From contig PFOK01000006.1 in assembly GCA_002792495.1 (NCBI GenBank), forward strand, positions 1 to 11,533: DNA of 11,533 bases, given 5' to 3'. Position numbers and translations under genes: made by a program. Numbering within the stretch: position 1 is the stretch's first letter; every line of letters begins with the position of its first letter. The notes under the pieces were generated by a model. It was not told the DNA's origin, made no database searches, and saw only the letters and a list, made by a program, of their open reading frames with translations. Source of the DNA: Candidatus Peregrinibacteria bacterium CG_4_10_14_0_2_um_filter_43_11. GTDB lineage: Bacteria; Patescibacteriota; Gracilibacteria; UM-FILTER-43-11. Positions 1 to 6,229 of the stretch are shown in pieces.

Positions 1-13
1 TATGCAGTTTCAT
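1..13 (-). CDS. Possible start of a leftward gene, cut by the window edge
   Basis: On the minus strand an ATG at 13-11 opens a frame reading M-K-L-H to the edge. It lies about 18 nt downstream of the predicted start of transcription from the extended -10 element at 38-46, which resembles the promoter of the DUF5671 gene at the other end. Only four codons are visible, so no function can be given and the call rests mostly on promoter context. Confidence 0.2.
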
Positions 14-42
14 AATGGAGGATTAAATGTCCCTTCCATTAT
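12..42. repeat. Inverted repeat ATAATGGA / TCCATTAT
   Basis: Perfect 8-bp arms at 12-19 and 35-42 are separated by 15 nt. It overlaps the possible leftward -10 element and the possible leftward start codon, so it could be an operator or a 5' leader hairpin. No T-run follows it on the plus strand, so it is not an obvious terminator. Confidence 0.35.
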
Positions 43-46
43 ATCA
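38..46 (-). promoter_or_regulatory. Extended -10 promoter element reading leftward
   Basis: The minus strand reads TGATATAAT, a TGN extension joined to a perfect TATAAT. No good -35 is seen 17 nt upstream, as is usual for extended -10 promoters. The promoter of the DUF5671 gene has the near-identical TGATACAAT at 11397-11389. The match suggests a host promoter of the same type, driving a gene off the left edge. Confidence 0.35.
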
Positions 47-120
47 CATAATTGAATTTAAAGGATGAAACACTAGTTTATTATCCAATACGGAAAAAGA
101 AGATCAAGTCATATTAGCGT

Positions 121-190
121 GTGTCCTCCTGACTCACTCCGCTTTGCTCCGTGCCACGCTTCGCTCTCCTCCCGATGGTCGTCGGGGCGT
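121..190. other. GC-rich non-coding islet
   Basis: By hand count 46 of these 70 bases are G or C (about 66%), while the flanks are clearly A/T-rich. It contains a small hairpin (CCCGA at 171-175 with TCGGG at 182-186) and abuts the attC-like palindrome. No reading frame of interest crosses it. It may be part of the incoming repeat unit rather than host sequence. Confidence 0.5.
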
Positions 191-316
191 ACAACAGCAG
201 TATATGCGGCGCTTATTACCTCAGCTCGGTAAACGCCCACATTTGGCACTGGTGTAGCACTTTTCGTGCTAAAATTATACCAGCACCAAACGTCACATAT
301 ACTGCAACGTTAACGT
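188..316 (+). repeat. attC-like imperfect palindrome, left copy
   Basis: The outer arms GCAGTATATG (197-206) and CATATACTGC (296-305) pair perfectly. Nested inside is an imperfect hairpin: TTTGG (242-246), TGGT (250-253) and TAGCAC (255-260), a TTTTC loop, then GTGCTA (266-271), ACCA (279-282) and CCAAA (286-290), with unpaired spacers on one side. The unit ends in ACGTTAAC (307-314). Length near 130 bp, nested stems with asymmetric bulges and a terminal GTT core are features of integron attC recombination sites. The core departs from the GTTRRRY consensus at the last position. A related unit lies at 10247-10396 in the same orientation. Alternative: another family of dispersed structured repeat. 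Confidence 0.5.
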
Positions 317-370
317 AAATAACTCAAATTACCCCCTAATTAAGAGAAGGAAACAATGCAGTAATACCCC
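309..370 (+). repeat. Left inverted-repeat arm of the island
   Basis: From the outside in it contains GTTAACG (309-315), TAACTCAAATTACCCCC (320-336) and CAATGCAGTAATACCCC (354-370). The same three blocks in the same order occur on the minus strand at 10252-10192. Both 17-nt blocks are exact between the arms, and the roughly 18-nt stretch between them has diverged. The arms bracket the whole R-M operon, as terminal inverted repeats do. Confidence 0.75.
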
Positions 371-421
371 TAAGATTATTGAATACAAAAATACAGTAGA
401 GAATGGTGTGTAAAAAAACAC

Positions 422-450
422 TTGACTTCATTTCTTTGATGCAGTAGATT
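422..450 (+). promoter_or_regulatory. Sigma-70-type promoter of the R-M operon
   Basis: TTGACT (422-427), a 17-nt spacer and TAGATT (445-450) match the -35/-10 consensus well. Transcription would start near 456-458, only about 5 nt before the ATG at 462, so the first gene would be translated from an almost leaderless message. The promoter lies inside the inverted-repeat boundary, so the island carries its own promoter. The 9-mer GTGTGTAAA occurs on both sides (406-414 and 454-462). Confidence 0.6.
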
Positions 451-461
451 TATGTGTGTAA

Positions 462-1037
462 ATGAAAACTACATTAAAAGAAATCATTGAAGTAATTGCT
501 GGCTACACCTTTAGAAACGCCATTAAAGGTGATGAAAATGGCAATATGTACGTAGTCCAAGCTGTTGATACCTATGGAACAAATGACATAGATTTGAAGT
601 ACCTACCAAAAATAAATGCCAATAATACACGCTCAAATGCTATTCTTAAGCGAAATGATGTAGTCCTTTCATGTCGTGGAGATTTTAGAGCCAGTGTCTA
701 CATCGCTGATTCAGATATATCTATCGCGTCTTCATCTTTGTATATAATTCGTATTAAAGATCAAAACAAAATCTTACCTCACTTTCTTTCAATTTATCTA
801 AATTCAAAGATTGGGCAAAAATTCATAAAAAAAGTAGAAACCGGTGCAACGATAAAAACAGTATTAAAAAAAGATATCGAAAGTCTACCAATAAATATTC
901 CAGCAATAAAAGTACAACAAGAGATAATTGATTTATTTAAAAACTGCCAAAAACAATCAAACATGTTATTAAAAAAAACAATTCTCATCCACAATATCGC
1001 TGATGGAGCTCTTAACCAAATATTAACCAAATCATAA
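462..1037 (+). CDS. hsdS: Half-length Type I restriction specificity subunit (single TRD)
   Basis: Type I S subunits recognise the target DNA sequence and bridge two HsdM proteins. This 191-aa protein has one target-recognition domain (about residues 5-150; note the conserved-style segment around VETGATIKTVLKKDIESLPINIP) followed by one helical conserved region (about 150-190). It is therefore half the usual 400-450 aa. The ATG at 462 has no SD but sits immediately downstream of a good promoter, and the stop lies 1 nt before the hsdM start, so the two are co-transcribed and probably translationally coupled. Known truncated S proteins can act as dimers, each supplying one TRD; that is possible here. 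It could alternatively be a remnant, but the intact frame and tight coupling argue against decay. It contains A7, A7 and A8 tracts. Confidence 0.85.
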   Translation: MKTTLKEIIEVIAGYTFRNAIKGDENGNMYVVQAVDTYGTNDIDLKYLPKINANNTRSNAILKRNDVVLSCRGDFRASVYIADSDISIASSSLYIIRIKDQNKILPHFLSIYLNSKIGQKFIKKVETGATIKTVLKKDIESLPINIPAIKVQQEIIDLFKNCQKQSNMLLKKTILIHNIADGALNQILTKS

Positions 1038-1038
1038 A

Positions 1039-2550
1039 ATGACAAATATTATTAGACAAGAAGAGCTTAATCGGATCCTCTGGCAAGCTGCTGATTCATC
1101 CAGAACCTCGCTGGATGCCTCTGTATACAAAGACTATGTGTTAGTCATGCTCTTTTTTAAGTACCTGAGCGACCTTTCCAAAAAGCGGCACGCAAAATAC
1201 CGGGAGCGTTTTGGAAATGATGAAACAAGAATACAAGAAAAAATGAAATCTGACCGCTTCTATCTTCCACCGGATTCATCTTTCGACCACATTTACAGCA
1301 TGCACGAAAAGGACAATATCGGTGAAATTATCAACAAGGCACTTCATAACATCGAAGACCATAACAAAGAAAAGTTAGATGGAATTTTTAGCGGTATCGA
1401 TTTCAACTCAGAGGCTACCCTGGGAAAAGTGCAATCACGTAATAAGATGATTCGCCACCTTATAAACGACTTCCATAAAATTGATTTAACCAATGTGGAT
1501 GAGGACGTTATAGGAAATTCCTACATGTACATGATTGAAAAATTCGGTTCACAGGCGGGTAAAATGGCGGGCGAATTTTTCACTCCTAAGCATGTTACCG
1601 CTCTACTTTCAAAATTAGCACAACCAAAAGATGGATTTAGAATATGTGACCCCGCCTGTGGATCAGGTGGCCTATTAATAGAAGCTGGTTTGCGAATCGA
1701 AAAGCAAGGCTCTAAGAATTACGCCCTTTATGGGCAGGAAAGCACCGGTTCCACTTACCAGCTCGCGAGAATGAACATGTTCCTGCACGATAAAGATTCA
1801 GCCCGCATTGAATGGGGCGACACCCTTAACAACCCACTTTTAGTTGAAGATGATAGATTGATGAAATTCGACCTTGTTATCGCCAATCCTCCTTTCTCGC
1901 TTAAAAAATGGGGTGCGGAAAACGCTGAAAATGATAAATACAATCGCTTCTTCCGTGGTATACCACCAAAAGACAAAGGTGACTTCGCCTTCATATCTCA
2001 TATGGTTGAAACAGCTAGGCCTAAAAGTGGGCGTGTGGCCGTAATAGTGCCTCATGGGGTTCTATTTCGTGGTGAAGCGGAAGGAAAGATCCGGCAGGCA
2101 TTACTCGAAGAAAATCTAATTGATACCGTTATAGGTCTATCGTCCGGCCTTTTTCAAACAACGGGCATTCCTGTTGCTATTTTGATCATCGATCGTTCGC
2201 GTGAAGCGGGTGGAGCGAATGAAAGCAGAAAAGATGTTCTGTTCATTGAAGCCTCCAGAGAACTTAAAGCGGGGAAAGCTCAAAACACATTAAGCCAAGA
2301 GAACATTGATAAAATCTACAATACCTACGCGAATCGTGAAGAGATTGAGAAATTCTCCCGCAAAGTAATGCCGGATGAAATCAGGGAAAATGACTTCAAT
2401 CTGAACATCACGCGCTATGTGGACACCTTTGAAGAGGAAGAAGAAATCGATATCTTAGCAAGCCTCAAGGAACTGGCGGAGCTGGAACCGGAATTACAGA
2501 AACTGGAGAAAGAAATGGAACAACATCTTAAAGAACTTAAAATTCAATAA
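1039..2550 (+). CDS. hsdM: Type I R-M DNA methyltransferase subunit M
   Basis: HsdM transfers a methyl group from S-adenosylmethionine to adenine N6 in the site chosen by HsdS. The 503-aa protein has the helical HsdM N-terminal domain (about 5-140). The methyltransferase fold follows, with GEFFTP at 178-183, the SAM-binding motif DPACGSGG at 204-211 and the catalytic NPPF at 283-286, the form typical of N6-adenine enzymes. An acidic coiled-coil-like tail (about 465-503) is where such proteins usually contact HsdS. The length is normal and both motifs are intact, so it should be active. The start is 1 nt after the stop of the half-length hsdS and has no SD, suggesting coupled translation. Confidence 0.97.
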   Translation: MTNIIRQEELNRILWQAADSSRTSLDASVYKDYVLVMLFFKYLSDLSKKRHAKYRERFGNDETRIQEKMKSDRFYLPPDSSFDHIYSMHEKDNIGEIINKALHNIEDHNKEKLDGIFSGIDFNSEATLGKVQSRNKMIRHLINDFHKIDLTNVDEDVIGNSYMYMIEKFGSQAGKMAGEFFTPKHVTALLSKLAQPKDGFRICDPACGSGGLLIEAGLRIEKQGSKNYALYGQESTGSTYQLARMNMFLHDKDSARIEWGDTLNNPLLVEDDRLMKFDLVIANPPFSLKKWGAENAENDKYNRFFRGIPPKDKGDFAFISHMVETARPKSGRVAVIVPHGVLFRGEAEGKIRQALLEENLIDTVIGLSSGLFQTTGIPVAILIIDRSREAGGANESRKDVLFIEASRELKAGKAQNTLSQENIDKIYNTYANREEIEKFSRKVMPDEIRENDFNLNITRYVDTFEEEEEIDILASLKELAELEPELQKLEKEMEQHLKELKIQ

Positions 2551-2556
2551 ATCCAA

Positions 2557-2585
2557 TTGATTGGTGAACAAATATTCACTAAAAT
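2557..2585 (+). promoter_or_regulatory. Internal promoter upstream of the BRO-N gene
   Basis: TTGATT (2557-2562), 17 nt, TAAAAT (2580-2585) gives a plausible sigma-70 promoter in the 64-nt gap after hsdM, with a leader of about 23 nt before the ATG at 2615. It would allow the BRO-N gene and downstream genes to be expressed apart from hsdM. Confidence 0.45.
2564..2579. promoter_or_regulatory. Possible operator GTGAA-N6-TTCAC between -35 and -10
   Basis: The inverted repeat GTGAA (2564-2568) / TTCAC (2575-2579) lies wholly in the spacer of the predicted promoter, ending one base before the -10. A second short repeat, CCAAT/ATTGG (2553-2564), overlaps the -35. A dimeric repressor bound here would block RNA polymerase. 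The next gene encodes an antirepressor-like protein, so self-regulation is possible but unproven. Confidence 0.4.
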
Positions 2586-2614
2586 AAGAGGGTCAACTCA
2601 TAACACAGCCTACT

Positions 2615-3454
2615 ATGACAAACGCTAATCTGGCAATCTTTGAAAACTACAACATCCGTCGTGAATACAATGATGAGAATGAGAAATGGTATTTTTCTGT
2701 AATCGATATTATTGCCGCATTAACGAGCCAAAAAGATTATCAGACCGCAAGAAAATACTGGAACAAACTCAAAGAGCGTTTAAATAAGGAAGGAAATGAG
2801 TCGGTGACAAAATGTCACCAACTGAAATTAATGGCTGCTGACGGCAAAAAATACCTTACTGACGTTGCCGACGCCGAAACTCTACTTCGTATCATACAAT
2901 CCGTTCCAAGTAAAAAGGCGGAACCAATCAAACTCTGGCTGGCGAAAGTAGGCTACGAACGGATGGAAGAAATAGCCGATCCGGAAAGGTCGCTCAACCG
3001 CGCCAGGGAAAACTGGAAAAAGTACGGCCGGAGCGAAAAATGGATAGAACAGCGGATGCGCGGCCAGGAAACACGCAATAAACTCACTGACTATTGGAGT
3101 GAACACGAAATAAAAGAAGGCAAAGAATACGCGATTCTCACTAACATAATTCATCAGGAATGGGCGGAGGTGAGTGTAAAAGATCATAAAAAACTGAAGG
3201 GGTTAAAAACCCAAAACCTCCGCGACCACATGAGCGAAGCGGAACTGCTGTTCACCGCCCTTGCTGAACTTTCCACCCGTCAAATCGCGGAAAGTGATAA
3301 CGCGACCGGCATGGTAAAAAACAAAGCCGCCGGCAAGAAAGGCGGCTCTATCGCCAAAAATGCCCGCAAGGAACTTGAAAGCAAGACGGGGAAAAATGTT
3401 GTAACCGGAAAGAACTTTTTGGAGAAGGCAAAAGATAAAAAAGAATTGCAATAA
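2615..3454 (+). CDS. BRO-N domain, phage antirepressor-like protein
   Basis: The N-terminal part (about residues 8-120) resembles the BRO-N domain of phage antirepressors and baculovirus BRO proteins. Visible features are the WYFSVIDIIAAL segment, a DYQTARKYWNKLKERL helix, the KKYLTDVADAETLLRIIQS stretch and a PIKLWLAKVGYERMEE end. Such domains bind DNA or regulate phage and mobile-element genes. The middle (about 125-215) is charged and helical. The tail (about 230-279) is rich in Lys and Gly (AAGKKGGSIAKNARKELE), suggesting nucleic-acid contact. The start has no SD but lies just downstream of a predicted promoter. Related proteins are often found in Type I R-M loci between the hsd genes. 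The exact role is unknown; regulation of the R-M genes is a guess from position. Confidence 0.8.
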   Translation: MTNANLAIFENYNIRREYNDENEKWYFSVIDIIAALTSQKDYQTARKYWNKLKERLNKEGNESVTKCHQLKLMAADGKKYLTDVADAETLLRIIQSVPSKKAEPIKLWLAKVGYERMEEIADPERSLNRARENWKKYGRSEKWIEQRMRGQETRNKLTDYWSEHEIKEGKEYAILTNIIHQEWAEVSVKDHKKLKGLKTQNLRDHMSEAELLFTALAELSTRQIAESDNATGMVKNKAAGKKGGSIAKNARKELESKTGKNVVTGKNFLEKAKDKKELQ

Positions 3455-3470
3455 AAAAGGGTCATGATTA

Positions 3471-3500
3471 TTACCCACACCTCTTCTGAAGCACTATAAT
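3471..3500 (+). promoter_or_regulatory. Possible promoter upstream of the acidic-protein gene
   Basis: A perfect -10 TATAAT (3495-3500) is preceded by a weak -35 TTACCC (3471-3476) at 18-nt spacing. The start of transcription would fall near 3507, giving a leader of about 50 nt before the ATG at 3559. Confidence 0.35.
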
Positions 3501-3506
3501 TATATA

Positions 3507-3522
3507 TCAGATACTTATCTGA
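3507..3522. promoter_or_regulatory. Palindrome TCAGATA-CT-TATCTGA, possible operator
   Basis: Perfect 7-bp arms with a 2-nt centre lie right at the predicted start of transcription, immediately downstream of the TATAAT. Such a short spacer suits a dimeric DNA-binding protein better than an RNA hairpin, and the position would give repression. The sequence differs from the inverted repeat in front of the BRO-N gene. Confidence 0.4.
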
Positions 3523-3558
3523 AACTATAAAAAATTGTAATACATTAACCTACAACAT

Positions 3559-4005
3559 ATGAAAATCAACATCACCAAAAAACAATACGCGCTCCTTATA
3601 AAAATGCTTTATCTGGGCGACTGGATGATAAATGCAATTAAACTGCCAGATGATCGCAATAGGGAAGTTGATGAATTTTTCAGTTATATTCTTTCCTTCG
3701 CCAAAGAGTTCGGCATGGAAGATATGACAGATGAAGATGAAGGTGAATTTTCAGCCAGTAGAGAACTCGACGAAGATGACCTAGTGCAGGAAAGCATGGA
3801 AGCTTACAATGAGGAAACCTTTTGGGATGAACTGATCGACCGGCTGGCCGAAAGGGACTTTCACCGAAAGTATAGCACAGCGGAAATCCGCGCCATGAAA
3901 GACTGGATTGAACGGGCAGGCCATACAGATGAATTTAGGGATAAATACGCGGAGGAGTTTGAGAAAAACGGGCTGGATAGGCTGGAGATAGCGGATGGAA
4001 AATAA
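3559..4005 (+). CDS. Small highly acidic protein of unknown function
   Basis: I do not recognise a named family, though similar small proteins seem to recur in Type I R-M loci. The 148-aa product begins KINITKKQYALLIKMLYLGDWM, a short hydrophobic helical segment, then becomes strongly acidic, with clusters at MEDMTDEDEGEFS and RELDEDDLVQE (about residues 52-80) and WDELIDRLAERDF (about 89-101). By hand count about 40 Asp/Glu face about 21 Lys/Arg, so net charge is near -19. There is no signal peptide or clear membrane segment, so it is cytoplasmic. Its last 11 nt overlap the start of the full-length hsdS, implying coupled expression. An acidic partner or DNA-mimic modulator of the R-M complex is one idea, with no motif to prove it. 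Confidence 0.8.
   Translation: MKINITKKQYALLIKMLYLGDWMINAIKLPDDRNREVDEFFSYILSFAKEFGMEDMTDEDEGEFSASRELDEDDLVQESMEAYNEETFWDELIDRLAERDFHRKYSTAEIRAMKDWIERAGHTDEFRDKYAEEFEKNGLDRLEIADGK
3984..3987 (+). promoter_or_regulatory. Shine-Dalgarno site deciding the hsdS start
   Basis: GGAG lies 7 nt upstream of the ATG at 3995. It is the clearest ribosome-binding site in the window, where most genes have none, and it favours 3995 over the in-frame ATG at 4022. It lies inside the end of the preceding gene. Confidence 0.5.
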
Positions 4006-5314
4006 AAAATTTATACCAATAATGACTAACCCCACAATCCCCACAGGCTGGAAAGATTTAAAACTATCCGATATTACATCCAAAATAAGCGATGGATTAC
4101 ATTCGACTCCACAATATGTATCAACTTCAAATTACCATTTTATCAATGGTAACAATTTAAACAACGATCAAATTTTTATAACGAATACAACCAAATGCGT
4201 AAGCGAAGACGAATATCTGCTACACAAAAAGGAATTAGATGATTCGACAATCTTATTATCCATAAATGGCACAATAGGTAATGTGGCCTATTACAAAGGT
4301 GAAAAAGTTATACTTGGAAAAAGTGCCGCCTATATTAATTGCTCAAATCTAGTTGATAAACGCTATATTTTTTATTTCCTTAAAACAAATAAGACACAAA
4401 ATTATTTTGCAAGTGAGCTAACCGGTTCAACGATTAAAAATCTATCACTTAAATCAATCAAAAATACTAAAATACTTGCCCCTCCCCTCCCCGAACAATC
4501 CCGCATCGTCGCTGTTTTGGAAACATGGGATAAAGCGATTGAAAAGCTGGTGCGGAAAATCGAGGTTAAGAAGAATGTCAAAAAAGGCCTGATGCAGAAG
4601 TTGCTGACGGGTCAGGTTCGGTTGCCTGGATTTAGTGAGGAATGGCTAAATATTGAAGTCAGTGAAGTTTTCAGCTTTTTAAAAACATATGCAATATCTC
4701 GGGAGAACCTTATAAACGGAACTTCAAATATCCAAGGTGTTGGGAATATCCACTATGGCGATATTCATTCAACTTATAGGGTAACCAGCATAGATCTAAA
4801 AAATGTATCTGTTCCATCTGTCAAAGATATGAATTTCACCCCAAATAAACAAGATTTTTTAATAAATGGTGATTTAATTATGGCTGATACCTCTGAGGAT
4901 TATGAAGGTATTGGTATAACAATTTCTGTGCATGGTTTGGAAGATAAAAAAGTAGTTGGCGGACTTCATACCTATGTACTACGCGATAACTCAAAAAAGA
5001 CGGAAGAAAAATACAGACAATACATATTTCAGAATCACGAGGTTAGGTCAGAGCTAAAAAAGATCGCTAATGGTGTGTCAGTTTATGGTATTTCAAAAAG
5101 TAATCTTTCAAAAATCAGACTAAATCTGCCACCTGTCGCCGAACAAACCGCCATCGCCAATATTCTCACCACTGCCGACAGCGAAATTGAAATGTTTAAA
5201 AAGAAATTGGCGCTTTTGGAGGCGCAGAAGAAATACCTGCTTAATAATTTGGTTACCGGCCAAATAAGACTTCCGGAATTTGTTGAATCGAAAAGACCCC
5301 TGACAGGGACTTAG
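3995..5314 (+). CDS. hsdS: Full-length Type I restriction specificity subunit (two TRDs)
   Basis: This 439-aa protein determines the two halves of a split recognition sequence. Order: first target-recognition domain (about residues 18-165), first conserved region (about 165-208, from PPLPEQSRI to LLTGQVRLPGF), second target-recognition domain (about 215-375), second conserved region (about 378-430, from PPVAEQTAI to LVTGQIRLPEF). The two conserved regions are clear repeats of each other, as expected for the pseudo-symmetric S fold whose helices form the spacer ruler and bind HsdM. The start overlaps the previous gene by 11 nt. The recognition domains are visibly more A/T-rich than the conserved segments, consistent with domain exchange. 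A second, half-length hsdS lies in front of hsdM. Confidence 0.95.
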   Translation: MENKKFIPIMTNPTIPTGWKDLKLSDITSKISDGLHSTPQYVSTSNYHFINGNNLNNDQIFITNTTKCVSEDEYLLHKKELDDSTILLSINGTIGNVAYYKGEKVILGKSAAYINCSNLVDKRYIFYFLKTNKTQNYFASELTGSTIKNLSLKSIKNTKILAPPLPEQSRIVAVLETWDKAIEKLVRKIEVKKNVKKGLMQKLLTGQVRLPGFSEEWLNIEVSEVFSFLKTYAISRENLINGTSNIQGVGNIHYGDIHSTYRVTSIDLKNVSVPSVKDMNFTPNKQDFLINGDLIMADTSEDYEGIGITISVHGLEDKKVVGGLHTYVLRDNSKKTEEKYRQYIFQNHEVRSELKKIANGVSVYGISKSNLSKIRLNLPPVAEQTAIANILTTADSEIEMFKKKLALLEAQKKYLLNNLVTGQIRLPEFVESKRPLTGT

Positions 5315-5369
5315 ACCACTGCAAGGGCTCCTTTCATAGTAAATCTATTTTATCTTAACTCCAAATAAT

Positions 5370-6188
5370 ATGCAAAAATCAGTTATAGAAAAACTCCGCA
5401 AAAACTTTGAAGATTACCGTCATGATGAAGGCGGTTTAGAATTTTGGCTAGCGAGAGAGCTGCAAGAACTTCTGGAATATACCGAATGGAGGAATTTCGA
5501 GAAGGTAATTGAAAAAGCTAAAGAATCATGCAAAAACGCTAAACAAAGCGTTTCCGATCATTTTGTTGACGTCAACAAAACGATCAAAATGCCTAAACAA
5601 GCAAGAAAAGAGGTATCCGACATTATGCTCACCCGCTACGCCTGCTATCTGATTGCTCAAAATGGTGATCCTCGTAAGGAAGTGATTGCTTTTGCTCAAA
5701 GCTATTTTGCTCTGCAAACGAGAAAACAAGAACTTTTGGAAGAAAGAATAGCCATGCAGGAGCGGATTGATGCTCGTAAAAAACTTACCGAAACTGAGTC
5801 GAAATTTTCAAAACTGATCTTTGAAAGGGGCGTTGACAATCAAGGCTTTGGCAGAATTCGAAGTAAAGGAGATAAGGCACTTTTTGGGGGTCATGACACG
5901 AACCAAATGAAGAAAAAATTGGGAATAAAAAGCGGACCTCTGGCCGACAAATTACCAACGATTACAATAAAAGCCAAAGATTTTGCGACTGAGCTCACTA
6001 ATTTCAATGTAGAAAAAGGTGATTTACAGGGGGAGTCTCCTATCACAAAGGAGCATGTAAAAAATAACAGTGAAGTGCGAAAACTTTTGCAACACAGAGG
6101 GGTAAAACCTGAAGAATTATCACCCGCAGAAGATATTAAAAAACTTGAGCGAAAATTAAAGAAAAATGACAAAAAGCTATTACCATGA
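5370..6188 (+). CDS. dinD: DinD-like DNA-damage-inducible protein D
   Basis: The 272-aa protein matches the E. coli DinD family in length and pattern. The N-terminal part contains EFWLARELQELLEYTEWRNFEKVIEKA, SVSDHFVDVNKTI, a DIMLTRYACYLIAQNGDPRK block, and AQSYFALQTRKQELLEERI leading into a charged helix (about residues 1-140). The C-terminal half has FERGVDNQGFGRIRSKGD and KEHVKNNSEVRKLLQHRGVKPEEL. E. coli DinD is SOS-induced and is reported to inhibit RecA filament activity; here the gene sits between hsdS and hsdR. No LexA-type box is visible upstream, so damage control is not supported. The ATG at 5370 has no SD. A role in tempering restriction or repair of cut DNA is inferred from context only. 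Confidence 0.9.
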   Translation: MQKSVIEKLRKNFEDYRHDEGGLEFWLARELQELLEYTEWRNFEKVIEKAKESCKNAKQSVSDHFVDVNKTIKMPKQARKEVSDIMLTRYACYLIAQNGDPRKEVIAFAQSYFALQTRKQELLEERIAMQERIDARKKLTETESKFSKLIFERGVDNQGFGRIRSKGDKALFGGHDTNQMKKKLGIKSGPLADKLPTITIKAKDFATELTNFNVEKGDLQGESPITKEHVKNNSEVRKLLQHRGVKPEELSPAEDIKKLERKLKKNDKKLLP

Positions 6189-6206
6189 ATGTCAATCAAT
6201 TATACA
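6178..6206 (+). promoter_or_regulatory. Weak possible promoter upstream of hsdR
   Basis: TATACA (6201-6206) is preceded at 17 nt by TATTAC (6178-6183), a poor -35. It would give a leader of about 17 nt before the hsdR ATG at 6230. The dinD stop is only 41 nt before that start, so read-through from upstream is at least as likely. Confidence 0.2.
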
Positions 6207-6229
6207 TAAGCTAATCACCCTAAAACATT

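Noticed and set aside
2..55. Frame open from the window edge, ending in TGA at 53-55, with an ATG at 2
   Set aside because: Only 17 codons, no ribosome-binding site and no recognisable protein pattern; it could be the tail of an upstream gene but nothing supports it.
188..316. CRISPR repeat or array
   Set aside because: There are only two related units, about 10 kb apart, with no regular spacers and no cas genes.
1..461. tRNA or other known RNA gene in the left non-coding region
   Set aside because: No cloverleaf arms, T-loop motif or other known RNA signature could be found; the stems fit a DNA repeat better.
2882..3478. Long open frames on the minus strand within the BRO-N gene
   Set aside because: They lie wholly over a well-supported plus-strand gene, have low-complexity Phe-rich translations and no promoter or start signal.
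5297..5308. CTGACAGG near the end of hsdS as a LexA box for the DinD-like gene
   Set aside because: It lacks the CTGT-N8-ACAG form of a LexA site; CCCT/AGGG here is a small chance hairpin within the coding end.
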